Source: Methylothermaceae bacterium (GTDB lineage Bacteria > Pseudomonadota > Gammaproteobacteria > Methylococcales > Methylothermaceae). From it: a stretch of 44,575 nt of DNA. The notes below the pieces were generated by a model. It made no database searches. It was not told where the DNA came from and saw only the letters and a program-made list of their open reading frames with translations. The translations under genes were made by a program, and so were the position numbers. Shown here piece by piece: positions 8,905 to 19,711 of the stretch (position 1 is the first letter of the stretch; every line of letters begins with the position of its first letter). The stretch is taken from assembly GCA_026981855.1 (NCBI GenBank), contig JALSIB010000046.1, forward strand, positions 1 through 44,575, written 5' to 3'.

Positions 8905-9181
8905 TCAGTCCTCGCGGAACAACAGCCACAGATTGACGATTCCGACCACCAGCCCGAGAAAAATGAGACTCAAAGTCCATTGGATGGAATAACCGCTATA
9001 GAAACCATCGATCCAGCGACCCAGATAGGCCCCTGCCACCATGGGCAAGACCAGCACCAAACCGGCGGTACCCAGATAGGTCAATTGGGCCGGAAGACTG
9101 CGTTTTTCCTCTGCGGCCCGCTTGATCCGTCTCACCTGACGATGGACGATACGTGGCCAGAGAGCAAAGTCCCTCCCCTTT

Positions 9182-9192
<11 letters not shown>
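8905..9192 (-). CDS. atpQ: AtpQ, AtpI/AtpZ-like subunit of N-ATPase
   Basis: 95 aa from GTG 9192. This start has a strong GGGGAGG about 6 nt upstream and overlaps the atpC stop (GTGGCGGATAG); an ATG at 9234 is in frame but overlaps atpC by 53 nt. A basic N-terminus precedes two membrane helices with small-residue packing ('GTAGLVLVLPMVAGAYLG' and 'LSLIFLGLVVGIVNLWLLF'), matching the ATPase_gene1/AtpI-like family. In N-ATPases AtpQ is thought to help assemble the membrane sector; a role in Mg2+ or c-ring handling has been suggested for relatives. Confidence 0.85.
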
Positions 9193-12394
<3,202 letters not shown>

Positions 12395-12395
12395 G

Positions 12396-12989
12396 TTATC
12401 GTCCTCCCGCCGTCTTGAAATTATAGGGAAAACCATTGGTGTCGATGGCCGACATCCATTTAAGAAAAGCGATGATGCCCTCCGCCTCTTGCTCGGTGAT
12501 TCCCAGATTGGGCATCTTGCGGCCACTGCCATAGGTTCTGGCATTGGCCACTGGATCCATCAGAAACATCTTCATCAACATCGGCCTGACAGCCTCGCCG
12601 CCCCAGGCCGGGTCCAGCCACGCCTTGGTCAAATCCGGGGCGTAATAGGCCCCGTTTCCCAACAGGGTGTGACAATTCATGCAGTTCTTTGCCTGAATGG
12701 TCTTTTTGCCCAGCGTCACCAGACGCTCGGCCTCCTCTTCGTTCAAGATCCGGCCGAACAACGGCGCATCCCCTTCGATGACCGGCATTGAATGGTGCTT
12801 TTTGTCATCGAAGCGATAATCTATCCGCTTGTTGATAACGGTATAATCAGGAACCCGCCCGGTGCCTGCGGTCACCTTGCTCATGGTATCGAACGTCAGA
12901 ACGATCAAAAGCAGGAAGGAACCTGCCGTGACCCAGATCGCGGTCTTCTTCCAGAAACTGGTGGAAGCCCAAAAAGGTGTGTGTTCCAT
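12396..12989 (-). CDS. norC: nitric oxide reductase cytochrome c subunit NorC
   Basis: 197 aa from ATG 12989, which has an AGGGGGGA 8 nt upstream; another ATG lies 9 nt earlier directly behind the same G-run. One N-terminal membrane anchor (about 15-35) precedes a periplasmic heme c domain with CMNCH (Cys103, Cys106, His107) and the probable axial Met159 in 'GRKMPNLG'. It passes electrons to NorB. norB starts one base after its stop. Residues 47-53 (PDYTVIN) are encoded by the 22-bp sequence that is repeated at the end of the atp cluster. Confidence 0.95.
   Translation of the reverse strand: MEHTPFWASTSFWKKTAIWVTAGSFLLLIVLTFDTMSKVTAGTGRVPDYTVINKRIDYRFDDKKHHSMPVIEGDAPLFGRILNEEEAERLVTLGKKTIQAKNCMNCHTLLGNGAYYAPDLTKAWLDPAWGGEAVRPMLMKMFLMDPVANARTYGSGRKMPNLGITEQEAEGIIAFLKWMSAIDTNGFPYNFKTAGGR
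12832..12853. repeat. 22-bp direct repeat, copy 2 (inside norC)
   Basis: Identical to 4816-4837 and in the same orientation, 8016 bp away. This copy is coding (NorC residues about 46-53), so it is under protein-level constraint, whereas copy 1 is the intergenic joint of moeA and atpG. Confidence 0.9.
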
Positions 12990-13029
12990 GCCTTTCATCC
13001 CCCCTGTAAAACAAACGGATTCTTCGAAT

Positions 13030-13323
13030 CTAATCGTGGGTGGCAACGCTAAGACGCCAAATCAGTATGGGCGCCACACCATAACCAAACAGCATCATTC
13101 CGACGAGCGCATACCAAAAACCATGCAAGTTGGCCAGCCAGCTCAACCAGAAAACCGCAAGGATCAATACGCCGTAAGCCAGTCCGGCCACATAGAGCAA
13201 GGTTTTGTTTCGATACAACCTGGAGAAAGAATACGAGAGCGCGTAAGCCAGCGCTGCAAAGATCACCAAAGCGGCCGCGAAGAAAAAGAAAAAGAAATGT
13301 TCCAGGGCAACGGGTTCAATCAT
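13030..13323 (-). CDS. small membrane protein upstream of norC
   Basis: 97 aa, not recognised. Three membrane helices are likely (about 8-30, 43-62, 66-88). A run of six Phe (residues 10-15) marks the first. The first helix pair is linked by a basic loop 'SRLYRNKTLLY'. It precedes norC by 40 nt on the same strand and is first in the nor-atp unit, so a role in assembly of the NO reductase or electron supply is possible. Sequence gives no heme or metal motif apart from scattered His. The start has no convincing Shine-Dalgarno. Confidence 0.75.
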   Translation of the reverse strand: MIEPVALEHFFFFFFAAALVIFAALAYALSYSFSRLYRNKTLLYVAGLAYGVLILAVFWLSWLANLHGFWYALVGMMLFGYGVAPILIWRLSVATHD

Positions 13324-13419
13324 ACTGTCATCACGTTGATTGTCATGAACCCCCCGCCTCCTTCCTTGCGAAAGGATTCATGCATCCAAAGAAGCAGCCC
13401 AACCGCCAGTATCGCTTCC

Positions 13420-13461
13420 AGTATATAGAAAACACCTCACCCGGATATTGAGAAATATCAA
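13420..13461 (-). promoter_or_regulatory. FNR/DNR-type promoter of the nor-atp unit
   Basis: The box TTGAG-AAAT-ATCAA (plus-strand 13448-13461) matches the FNR/DNR/NNR consensus TTGAT-N4-ATCAA at 9 of 10 positions. On the minus strand it is followed after exactly 22 nt by TATACT (13425-13420), a 5/6 match to the -10 hexamer. That is the spacing of class II activation, with the box centred at -41.5 and a start near 13413, about 90 nt before the first ORF. No -35 hexamer is needed or seen. The regulator is not in the window; binding by an NO- or oxygen-sensing CRP/FNR protein is inferred. Confidence 0.75.
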
Positions 13462-13503
13462 CAATGGTGCCTGACTATCCGTCCCGCCTGTTTTCCGAAA
13501 TCC

Positions 13504-14094
13504 TCACGACTGCCTCAATGCCTGCTGGATCAACCCCCCTTCTCTTTGGCCGAACGGCAGCCCGAGGGCTTCCGTGCGGGCTCTGTCCGACATCTTGGCC
13601 CAGGTCTTGGACACGATATCGACGATCTTGTCATCGGGATAGGCGTGAGCGAAAGGGGCGAAATAAAATTGGAGAAACACCAGGCAGGCGGCATCTTCCA
13701 CCCACTGCACCTGGGGGTCTCGCTTGAGCCCCCTTTTCATGAGGATGCGCTGGACCTGCGCCTTGGCTGCTTCACCATATCCCGCCTGTGACATCAATTG
13801 CTTCGTTTTTTCCGCGTGAAAACGATACAGATACGTCCTCCATTCCAGATAACCCCTTCGCCCCTTGGGGTAGCTTTGCCGGGGCACCAGCCAGCGGCAG
13901 ATGTGCTGGGCGCGGGCGGCGATGAAGGCGGTTTCCGGAGCTCGGGGATAAAGCCGCGACAACCACCCGGTCATTCTCACTCCATAGAGATAGGTCCGGG
14001 GCCAGGCTTGATCCTGCCACGTCTCCCAAACGGGATCCTCCGCATTGGCCTGGTCGATCAATTCCACCATATGGATGAATCGTGCCTTGTTCAA
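13504..14094 (-). CDS. DUF4202 family protein
   Basis: 196 aa, soluble and mainly helical. I recognise the DUF4202 pattern: 'LIDQANAEDP' near the start, then 'ARAQHICRWLVPRQSYP', 'GYLEWRTYLYRFHAEK', 'GYGEAAKAQVQRILMKRGLKRDPQVQWVEDAACLVFLQFYF' and 'KTWAKMS'. The conserved His, Asp and Glu residues in helical context recall HD-type proteins, but no catalytic activity is established for the family. It lies between gspK and the nor promoter, same strand, and the DNR-type box sits just downstream of its stop. Confidence 0.8.
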   Translation of the reverse strand: MNKARFIHMVELIDQANAEDPVWETWQDQAWPRTYLYGVRMTGWLSRLYPRAPETAFIAARAQHICRWLVPRQSYPKGRRGYLEWRTYLYRFHAEKTKQLMSQAGYGEAAKAQVQRILMKRGLKRDPQVQWVEDAACLVFLQFYFAPFAHAYPDDKIVDIVSKTWAKMSDRARTEALGLPFGQREGGLIQQALRQS

Positions 14095-14136
14095 ATTCTC
14101 CTCCTTCGTTTCGAAATCGGTCTTTCTATGGAATCA

Positions 14137-15114
14137 TCAGCGGGTCATGGCGGCAGGTGAACGGGCCCTGCGAGATCTTTTGGCGCCCCCCGGGCTTTCC
14201 TCATCCACCGTCTCCCCTCCAGCATCTTCGAACAAGGAATTCGGCACCCCCTTGCGCCAAAACAAATGAACCAATCGATCCTGCGCGATACGGGAAATCG
14301 TGTACAGTGACAAAATTTTTCCCTGGGATCTGGCCTGTACCAGGAAAGTGTAGGTATGGGAAACCTGGCTCTGGAAGGGAATGTCCGTCACGGAGGGCAG
14401 GGAAACGGGCATCTCTTGCTCATTATTCCCGGTTTGGCGATAACCCCGGGCTTGAATGAAATGCTCCACCCTTTGCGGGTCGATTTCCGGCAACGCGCGA
14501 AGAAGCTCTGCCGGCGCCACGTTGGGGTTGATCCCCTTTTGTCCGCCGTAGGTGGTCACCCAAGGCAACAGGGCGTTGAAAACCTCAGGTCTCATGCCCA
14601 GCACCATCGACACTTCATCGATGAATTGAAACGGCCGGTCGGAAGGCCCATAGGTCAGCCCCGCGGCGACATAGTCGGGCAACTCCGCCCCATTGGTGCG
14701 ACGCAACCGGTCACCGTCGCGCCAATCCAAGATGGCATCCGTCAAAGCCGCGAGTTCGGCTTCATCGGCGCCGGCCAGTCTCAGGAGCGCCTGGATCAAC
14801 GCAGGCCCCGCGTGATTCAGGTCGACCTTCCCGGACTCGGAAAAAGCCCGGATGCGCAGGTCGATGCCATCCCATCGCCAATGCCGCAGACGCCCATCGG
14901 CGGGCCACTGGATGCCGGGATCCGGATGCCCCACCCTATAAGCTGCATAATTCACCCCGGCTTCACAGGCGCCAAGCATGGCCGCCTGTTGAACCTGGAT
15001 AGCCGCCAGACTGGCTTCACGGCGGATACCCAGCCCGAAACTGGTGGCCATCAGGCTGATCAGGGCCACCAGCCAAAGAACCAGAATCAGCGCCACACCA
15101 CCCTGGACTTTCAT
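14137..15114 (-). CDS. gspK: type II secretion minor pseudopilin GspK
   Basis: 325 aa. A short leader and hydrophobic helix ('GGVALILVLWLVALISLMATSF') resemble the prepilin class with Glu replaced at the usual +5 position, as is normal for GspK. The large periplasmic domain has the SAM-like region typical of GspK ('LNHAGPALIQALLRL', 'ILDWRDGD', 'INPNVAPAELLRALP'). GspK caps the pseudopilus tip with GspI and GspJ. The C-terminal 30 residues are unusually rich in Gly, Arg and Ser. The start overlaps the gspJ stop. Last gene of the cluster. Confidence 0.92.
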   Translation of the reverse strand: MKVQGGVALILVLWLVALISLMATSFGLGIRREASLAAIQVQQAAMLGACEAGVNYAAYRVGHPDPGIQWPADGRLRHWRWDGIDLRIRAFSESGKVDLNHAGPALIQALLRLAGADEAELAALTDAILDWRDGDRLRRTNGAELPDYVAAGLTYGPSDRPFQFIDEVSMVLGMRPEVFNALLPWVTTYGGQKGINPNVAPAELLRALPEIDPQRVEHFIQARGYRQTGNNEQEMPVSLPSVTDIPFQSQVSHTYTFLVQARSQGKILSLYTISRIAQDRLVHLFWRKGVPNSLFEDAGGETVDEESPGGAKRSRRARSPAAMTR

Positions 15115-15725
15115 CGCGCCTGAATGGGTAACATTCCAAAACCACTTGGCTGGGACACCGATACCCCCTTACGCAACGCGATCACCAGGGGCGGCCAGGG
15201 AAACCCGCCTTCGATTTTCAACGAGACCTCGACCAGCGCCGGCAATCCATATTTTTCCTCCCATCGCTCATGCCAGGTCTCATCATAGAAATAACGGAAT
15301 TTCAAGGCACGCACATGATCGAGAAGGATCACCTGACGCAATCCCCTCTCTCCCGGGGCCATCTCTCCTCGTACCGGCATCACTTCGACTTCCAGATCCG
15401 TGCCCTTCAGCGCCAGCGTGATCCGCTGCGCTCCCTTGAACCCGACCTGAAAAGGAAGAAAAGCGGTGAAACTGAGAGAATGAGCGGATCCTTCCAGGGG
15501 CCGTACCCCTTGGATACCACTGGTCCCATGCGCCGAAGCCAGACGGTCGTGCAAGAAGCGTTCCACCACCAGCCGGCCACTCAGCGCCGCCGCCCGGGGC
15601 TCCCCGGCTTCCCAGGCCCGCGCGGCCATGTGAAAGGTACTGAAGACCAGCCCCAGCATCAAGCCGAACAAGGTCATGGCGATCAGGACTTCCAACAAGG
15701 TGAAACCTTTCTCCACTTTCATCAC
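15111..15725 (-). CDS. gspJ: type II secretion minor pseudopilin GspJ
   Basis: 204 aa. The prepilin signal is KG-FTLLEVLIAMTLFGLMLG, with cleavage after Gly and Glu at +5. The globular part has the GspJ landmark 'LRQVILLDHVRALKFRYFYDETW', corresponding to the family's V-x-x-L-x-F-x-Y-x-D-x-x-W. Two start Met codons are adjacent. It is part of the minor pseudopilin tip complex. It starts 3 nt after the gspI stop. Confidence 0.93.
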   Translation of the reverse strand: MMKVEKGFTLLEVLIAMTLFGLMLGLVFSTFHMAARAWEAGEPRAAALSGRLVVERFLHDRLASAHGTSGIQGVRPLEGSAHSLSFTAFLPFQVGFKGAQRITLALKGTDLEVEVMPVRGEMAPGERGLRQVILLDHVRALKFRYFYDETWHERWEEKYGLPALVEVSLKIEGGFPWPPLVIALRKGVSVSQPSGFGMLPIQAR

Positions 15726-15728
15726 CCA

Positions 15729-16115
15729 TCACCAGGCAGGAACGAGCCGCAAAGTGGATAGGGTATAGGCCCGCTCACGCCCCCGCTCCGACCAATGGAC
15801 GGTGACTGTGATCTTCAAAAGAGCGGTCCGTTGCAAACTCTGCTCCACTCCCTCCGGAAAGTAGGGTTGGAGCTCCACTCGCCAGCGGTACGCCTGCCAC
15901 TTTCCCGAGTGGACGCCCGGCTGAAAGGGCCATTCCCCGCCAACCCTCGCCAGCTGGGATCGGGCCAGGGAAACCACTTGTCCCTGGCGGGCGGCATTGG
16001 AAAGTAGGCTGACACCGCCACCGAAAGCCTGCATCAGCACGCCGATGGAAACGCTGAGAATGATGAAAGCCACCATGACTTCCAGCAGTGAAAAGCCACC
16101 TTCCCTACGCCTCAT
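15729..16115 (-). CDS. gspI: type II secretion minor pseudopilin GspI
   Basis: 128 aa. The leader MRRREGG is followed by FSLLEVMVAFIILSVSIGVL with Glu at +5. The length and the beta-rich C-terminus ending in '...LSTLRLVPAW' fit GspI. Its start overlaps the gspH stop by 11 nt, so the genes are tightly coupled. Confidence 0.9.
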   Translation of the reverse strand: MRRREGGFSLLEVMVAFIILSVSIGVLMQAFGGGVSLLSNAARQGQVVSLARSQLARVGGEWPFQPGVHSGKWQAYRWRVELQPYFPEGVEQSLQRTALLKITVTVHWSERGRERAYTLSTLRLVPAW

Positions 16116-16590
16116 CCCCCACCGCCGTAATGTTCACCCTCCCGGTCAGCCAATTCACCTTGACCTGTTTGCGCCTGGCGCCCCATTCGAGAATCACCCC
16201 GCCACCGGTGGCCGATCCATCGGGAAAGAAACGAATGGTTCCCGTTCCAGGCTCTTGCAGCTCACTTTCGGCGGTGACCAGCGTCAGATCGATGAAATCC
16301 GGCAAACGATGCGTTTTTGGCAACCGGTCGATTCGATAAACGTGTTTTTCCACATCCACGAAAAACACCGCTTCCCTCCCCTGGGAAAGGGCGATGCCGC
16401 GCACTTGCCGCAATCCGGAGGCCACCTCCCTGATCGCGGAACGATATCTGACGCCATCTGTGGTTTTGGCGAAATTGGGCGCGATAAACACGAATCCCAG
16501 GGCCATGATCGACATAACGAGCAACAGCTCGAGCAAACTGAATCCGGCCGCAACCGGAGGATGACGCTGTGGTCGGATCCTGTTCGACAT
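16105..16590 (-). CDS. gspH: type II secretion pseudopilin GspH
   Basis: 161 aa from ATG 16590, chosen because AGGA lies 8 nt upstream; an ATG at 16638 would add 16 residues and overlap gspF. The prepilin signal AAG-FSLLELLLVMSIMALG has Glu at +5. The domain 'AIREVASGLRQVRGIALSQGREAVFFVD' is the GspH/FimT pattern. In most T2SS operons the major pseudopilin gspG sits between gspF and gspH, but here gspF and gspH are only 44 nt apart. Confidence 0.9.
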   Translation of the reverse strand: MSNRIRPQRHPPVAAGFSLLELLLVMSIMALGFVFIAPNFAKTTDGVRYRSAIREVASGLRQVRGIALSQGREAVFFVDVEKHVYRIDRLPKTHRLPDFIDLTLVTAESELQEPGTGTIRFFPDGSATGGGVILEWGARRKQVKVNWLTGRVNITAVGDEA

Positions 16591-16634
16591 CCGTGAATTC
16601 CTGACATTGACCGGAGGCGCCAGCACAGCCTGTG

Positions 16635-17852
16635 TCAAAACGCCAGTTCGTTCACACTGACGACGGCCACCAGAATCGACATGATGATGGCGGCGATGGC
16701 GATCCCCAGCCCCAGGATCAGAACCGGTTCCAGCAAGGTCAAAAGCCGCTGTACGGCCGTTCTCACCTCACCCTCGTAGATTTCCGACATCCGCGCCAGC
16801 ATTTCGGGCAAACGACCGGTTTCCTCCCCCATCCGGATCATCTGCAAGGCCATGACCGGAAAATGTCCCGCCTGCTCCAGGGCGACGGAGATGTCCCCCC
16901 CCGATTTGAGTTTCTCGGCGGCTTCACTGACCGATTCCCGCAAGACCGTGTTGCCGATGACCTCGCGCACGATCGTCAACGCCGGCAAAAGGGAAACCCC
17001 GGCCGTCAACAAAGTGGACAACGTCTGACTGAAACGCGCCACCTCCAGCCTGACGATCAGATCCCCCAACAACGGGAGTCGCAACAGCAGATGATGAAAG
17101 CGATAGCGGTGCAAAGGGTTGGCCAACCACACCTGAAAGCCGCGAACCCCCACCAACAGAAGAATCAGGACAGCCCATCCATACCCACGAATCCCGTCGG
17201 CCAGTGCGATCACGACCTGTGTGGGCACGGGCAGTTCCTTGCCGGCGCTGGCGAACATCTCCTGAAACTGAGGCACTACGAAGGCCAGCAGCACCACCAA
17301 CGACAACCCGGCCATCACCATCAGAATGGCCGGATAGATCATGGCGGTCATCACACTGGAACGAAGCTCCCTGGATCTTTCCAGATAATCGGCCAGCCTT
17401 TCCAGAACCGCCGCCAGGGCGCCGCCCGCCTCGCCTGCCCGGATCATACTGATGTACAGGCGGGAAAAGGCCTCACCTTCGTTCTCCAGGGCGGCGGACA
17501 ATTGCGCGCCCCCCTTGACCTGCTCGAGGATCCTTCCGGTGACCTTGTGCAACGGGGAATCCTCGGAAAAAAGCTCCAACAGCACCTTCAGAGAACGGTC
17601 GAGCGGCAGCCCCGCCCCCAGCAGGGTCGCCAGCTCGCGGGTGAAAGCCAGAACTTCCTGCTGTTTCAGCTTGTGGCTGCGCAAACCGGGACGAAACAAT
17701 GCCCAGGGCCGCCGATCTGCGGAAACGATCTTGATAGGCAGGAGATCCTCGGCCCGAAGCTGATCCAAAAGGGCCGCTTCATCCGCCGCGACGCGCACGG
17801 TCTCGATCTTTTGTCCGGTGCGATCGACCGCCTTGACCAGAAATTCCGCCAT
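16635..17852 (-). CDS. gspF: type II secretion inner-membrane platform protein GspF
   Basis: 405 aa with the usual tandem T2SF domains (about 70-190 and 275-395) and three membrane helices near 170, 220 and 380. Hallmarks are 'LAFTRELATLLGAGLPLDRSL', 'MIRAGEAGGALAAVLERLADYLE', and the mirrored second copy 'ARFSQTLSTLLTAGVSLLPAL' with 'MIRMGEETGRLPEML'. GspF connects the GspE ATPase to pseudopilus assembly. The ATG overlaps the gspE stop (TGATGG). Confidence 0.96.
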   Translation of the reverse strand: MAEFLVKAVDRTGQKIETVRVAADEAALLDQLRAEDLLPIKIVSADRRPWALFRPGLRSHKLKQQEVLAFTRELATLLGAGLPLDRSLKVLLELFSEDSPLHKVTGRILEQVKGGAQLSAALENEGEAFSRLYISMIRAGEAGGALAAVLERLADYLERSRELRSSVMTAMIYPAILMVMAGLSLVVLLAFVVPQFQEMFASAGKELPVPTQVVIALADGIRGYGWAVLILLLVGVRGFQVWLANPLHRYRFHHLLLRLPLLGDLIVRLEVARFSQTLSTLLTAGVSLLPALTIVREVIGNTVLRESVSEAAEKLKSGGDISVALEQAGHFPVMALQMIRMGEETGRLPEMLARMSEIYEGEVRTAVQRLLTLLEPVLILGLGIAIAAIIMSILVAVVSVNELAF

Positions 17853-19612
17853 CAGTCCTCGCAGGTCACGCGGAGAACCTCCTCCATCGTCGTCAAACCT
17901 TGCAACGCCTTTTGCAAACCATCCTGATACATGGTGCGCATGCCTTCCGAGACCGCGGTCTGCTCGATTTCCCTGGCCTGGGCATGGTGCAGCACCTGCC
18001 TCCGGATCTCATCCGACAACACCAGAAACTCCTGAATCGCCAACCGTCCCCGATAGCCTATGCCATTGCAGTGTTCACACCCCACCGGACGGTAGAGAAC
18101 GGCGTTGCCGTCTTCAGGCAACAGATCCACCAGACCGGTCTCCTCCGCCACTTCGGGCAGCACTTCAAGCGGTTGTTTGCAGTGATCACACAGCCGCCGC
18201 ACCAGGCGCTGCCCCAGAATTCCGTTGACTGTGGAAGTGATCAGATAATCTTCCAGCCCCATGTCCAACAGCCGGGTCACCCCCCCTGCCGCATCGTTGG
18301 TATGCAGGGTCGACAGCACCAGGTGACCGGTCAACGCCGACTGGACCGCTATCCGTGCGGTTTCCAGGTCGCGCATTTCCCCGATCATGATCACGTCCGG
18401 GTCCTGACGGACGATGGAACGCAGGGCACTGGCGAAATCCAGGCCGATTTCAGGCTTCACCTGGATCTGGTTGACCCCGGTGAGCTGATATTCCACCGGA
18501 TCTTCCACGGTGATAATCTTGCGTTCCTGGGTGTTGAGCTTGTCCAGGGCTGTGTACAAGGTGGTGCTTTTCCCGCTGCCGGTGGGACCTGTGATCAGGA
18601 TGATTCCGTGCGGCAGATTCAAGACCTGAAGAAAGCGCTCCAGGGTATCTTCGGCAAATCCCAGGGTGGAAAAATCCAGGGTCACCTGCTCTTTGTCGAG
18701 CAAACGAACCACCACACTTTCTCCATAGAGGGTTGGGACGGTGGAAACACGCAAATCCAATTCTTTTCCCTGGACCTGGATCTTGATCCGGCCATCCTGG
18801 GGCAGGCGTCGTTCGGCGATGTTGAGATTGGCCATCAACTTCACCCTCGAGATGGTCGCCGCCGCGGAAGCGGCGGGAGGTGAATCGATGGGCCGCAGGA
18901 TGCCATCCACCCGCAGACGGACGATCAACGCATCTTCGAACGGTTCGATATGGATGTCGGAAGCCCTGAGATCGACCGCCTGCTGCAAGATCTGATTGAC
19001 GCTGCGGATGACGGGCGCCTCCGACGCCATGTCGCGCAAATGCTCGACATCCTCCTCGTCGAAACCCGCCTCGTCCAGGGTCGCCACGGTCTCCGTCTCC
19101 ACATATTGCCGCGCCAGCGCGTTGTCGATCTCGGAGATGACACCGATTCGAAAGGAGACGGAAGCGCCCAGGGCAAGTTCCAGGGCCTGTTTGAGATACC
19201 CGTCCAGAGGGTCGGCCACAGCGACCAGGAACCCCTTTTCGTCTTGCGCCAGCGCCGCCACCCGACGCGACTGCAGGAAACGCAGAGACAGGTTTTCCGG
19301 CAGAACCGGCGCCTCGGGATAGTCGGTGACCGCGACCATTTCCAGACCGGTCACCGCCACCAATGCCTGGGCCACGTCCCGTTCCGCCACCAATCCCAGT
19401 TTCACCAACAGAACCGGAAGCGTGTCCTCTCCGCCTTCGGCGAGAAGCCGGCACGCCCGATTGAGATCGGCCGGCCGCAAGCTGCCGTGATCGATCAAAT
19501 AACTGGAGAACGCCTCATAGCCTTCGAGAATCGGCGCCGACTCGGCAAGGGCTACCATCTCCCCCTCCCGCAAGCGGCCGAAATCGAAAGAAACCCCGGG
19601 ATTGGCATCCAA
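17852..19612 (-). CDS. gspE: type II secretion ATPase GspE
   Basis: 586 aa. An N-terminal GspE-N domain (about 30-170) binds the platform. The hexameric ATPase core follows, with Walker A GPTGSGKST (342-350), the Asp box 'ITVEDPVEYQL', Walker B 'DPDVIMIGEMRDLETA', the His box 'TGHLVLSTLHTND', and a zinc site formed by CDHC and CEHC in the C-terminal quarter. An in-frame ATG at 19558 has a stronger GGGAGG and is an alternative start (568 aa). It begins the gsp run, about 100 nt after ilvE. Confidence 0.96.
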   Translation of the reverse strand: MDANPGVSFDFGRLREGEMVALAESAPILEGYEAFSSYLIDHGSLRPADLNRACRLLAEGGEDTLPVLLVKLGLVAERDVAQALVAVTGLEMVAVTDYPEAPVLPENLSLRFLQSRRVAALAQDEKGFLVAVADPLDGYLKQALELALGASVSFRIGVISEIDNALARQYVETETVATLDEAGFDEEDVEHLRDMASEAPVIRSVNQILQQAVDLRASDIHIEPFEDALIVRLRVDGILRPIDSPPAASAAATISRVKLMANLNIAERRLPQDGRIKIQVQGKELDLRVSTVPTLYGESVVVRLLDKEQVTLDFSTLGFAEDTLERFLQVLNLPHGIILITGPTGSGKSTTLYTALDKLNTQERKIITVEDPVEYQLTGVNQIQVKPEIGLDFASALRSIVRQDPDVIMIGEMRDLETARIAVQSALTGHLVLSTLHTNDAAGGVTRLLDMGLEDYLITSTVNGILGQRLVRRLCDHCKQPLEVLPEVAEETGLVDLLPEDGNAVLYRPVGCEHCNGIGYRGRLAIQEFLVLSDEIRRQVLHHAQAREIEQTAVSEGMRTMYQDGLQKALQGLTTMEEVLRVTCED

Positions 19613-19711
19613 ACGGCATGGCCTTGTCGCGTTGAAAGAGGGGGCACCTCGAAATCCTCATCAAGAAATTGAAGCAAGCCGGAAGACGAAACAGCCCCCG
19701 CGCCACCTGGC

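Noticed and set aside
16632-17927. 431-aa plus-strand frame
   Set aside because: Antisense to gspF with His/Gln-rich low-complexity composition; no family resemblance.
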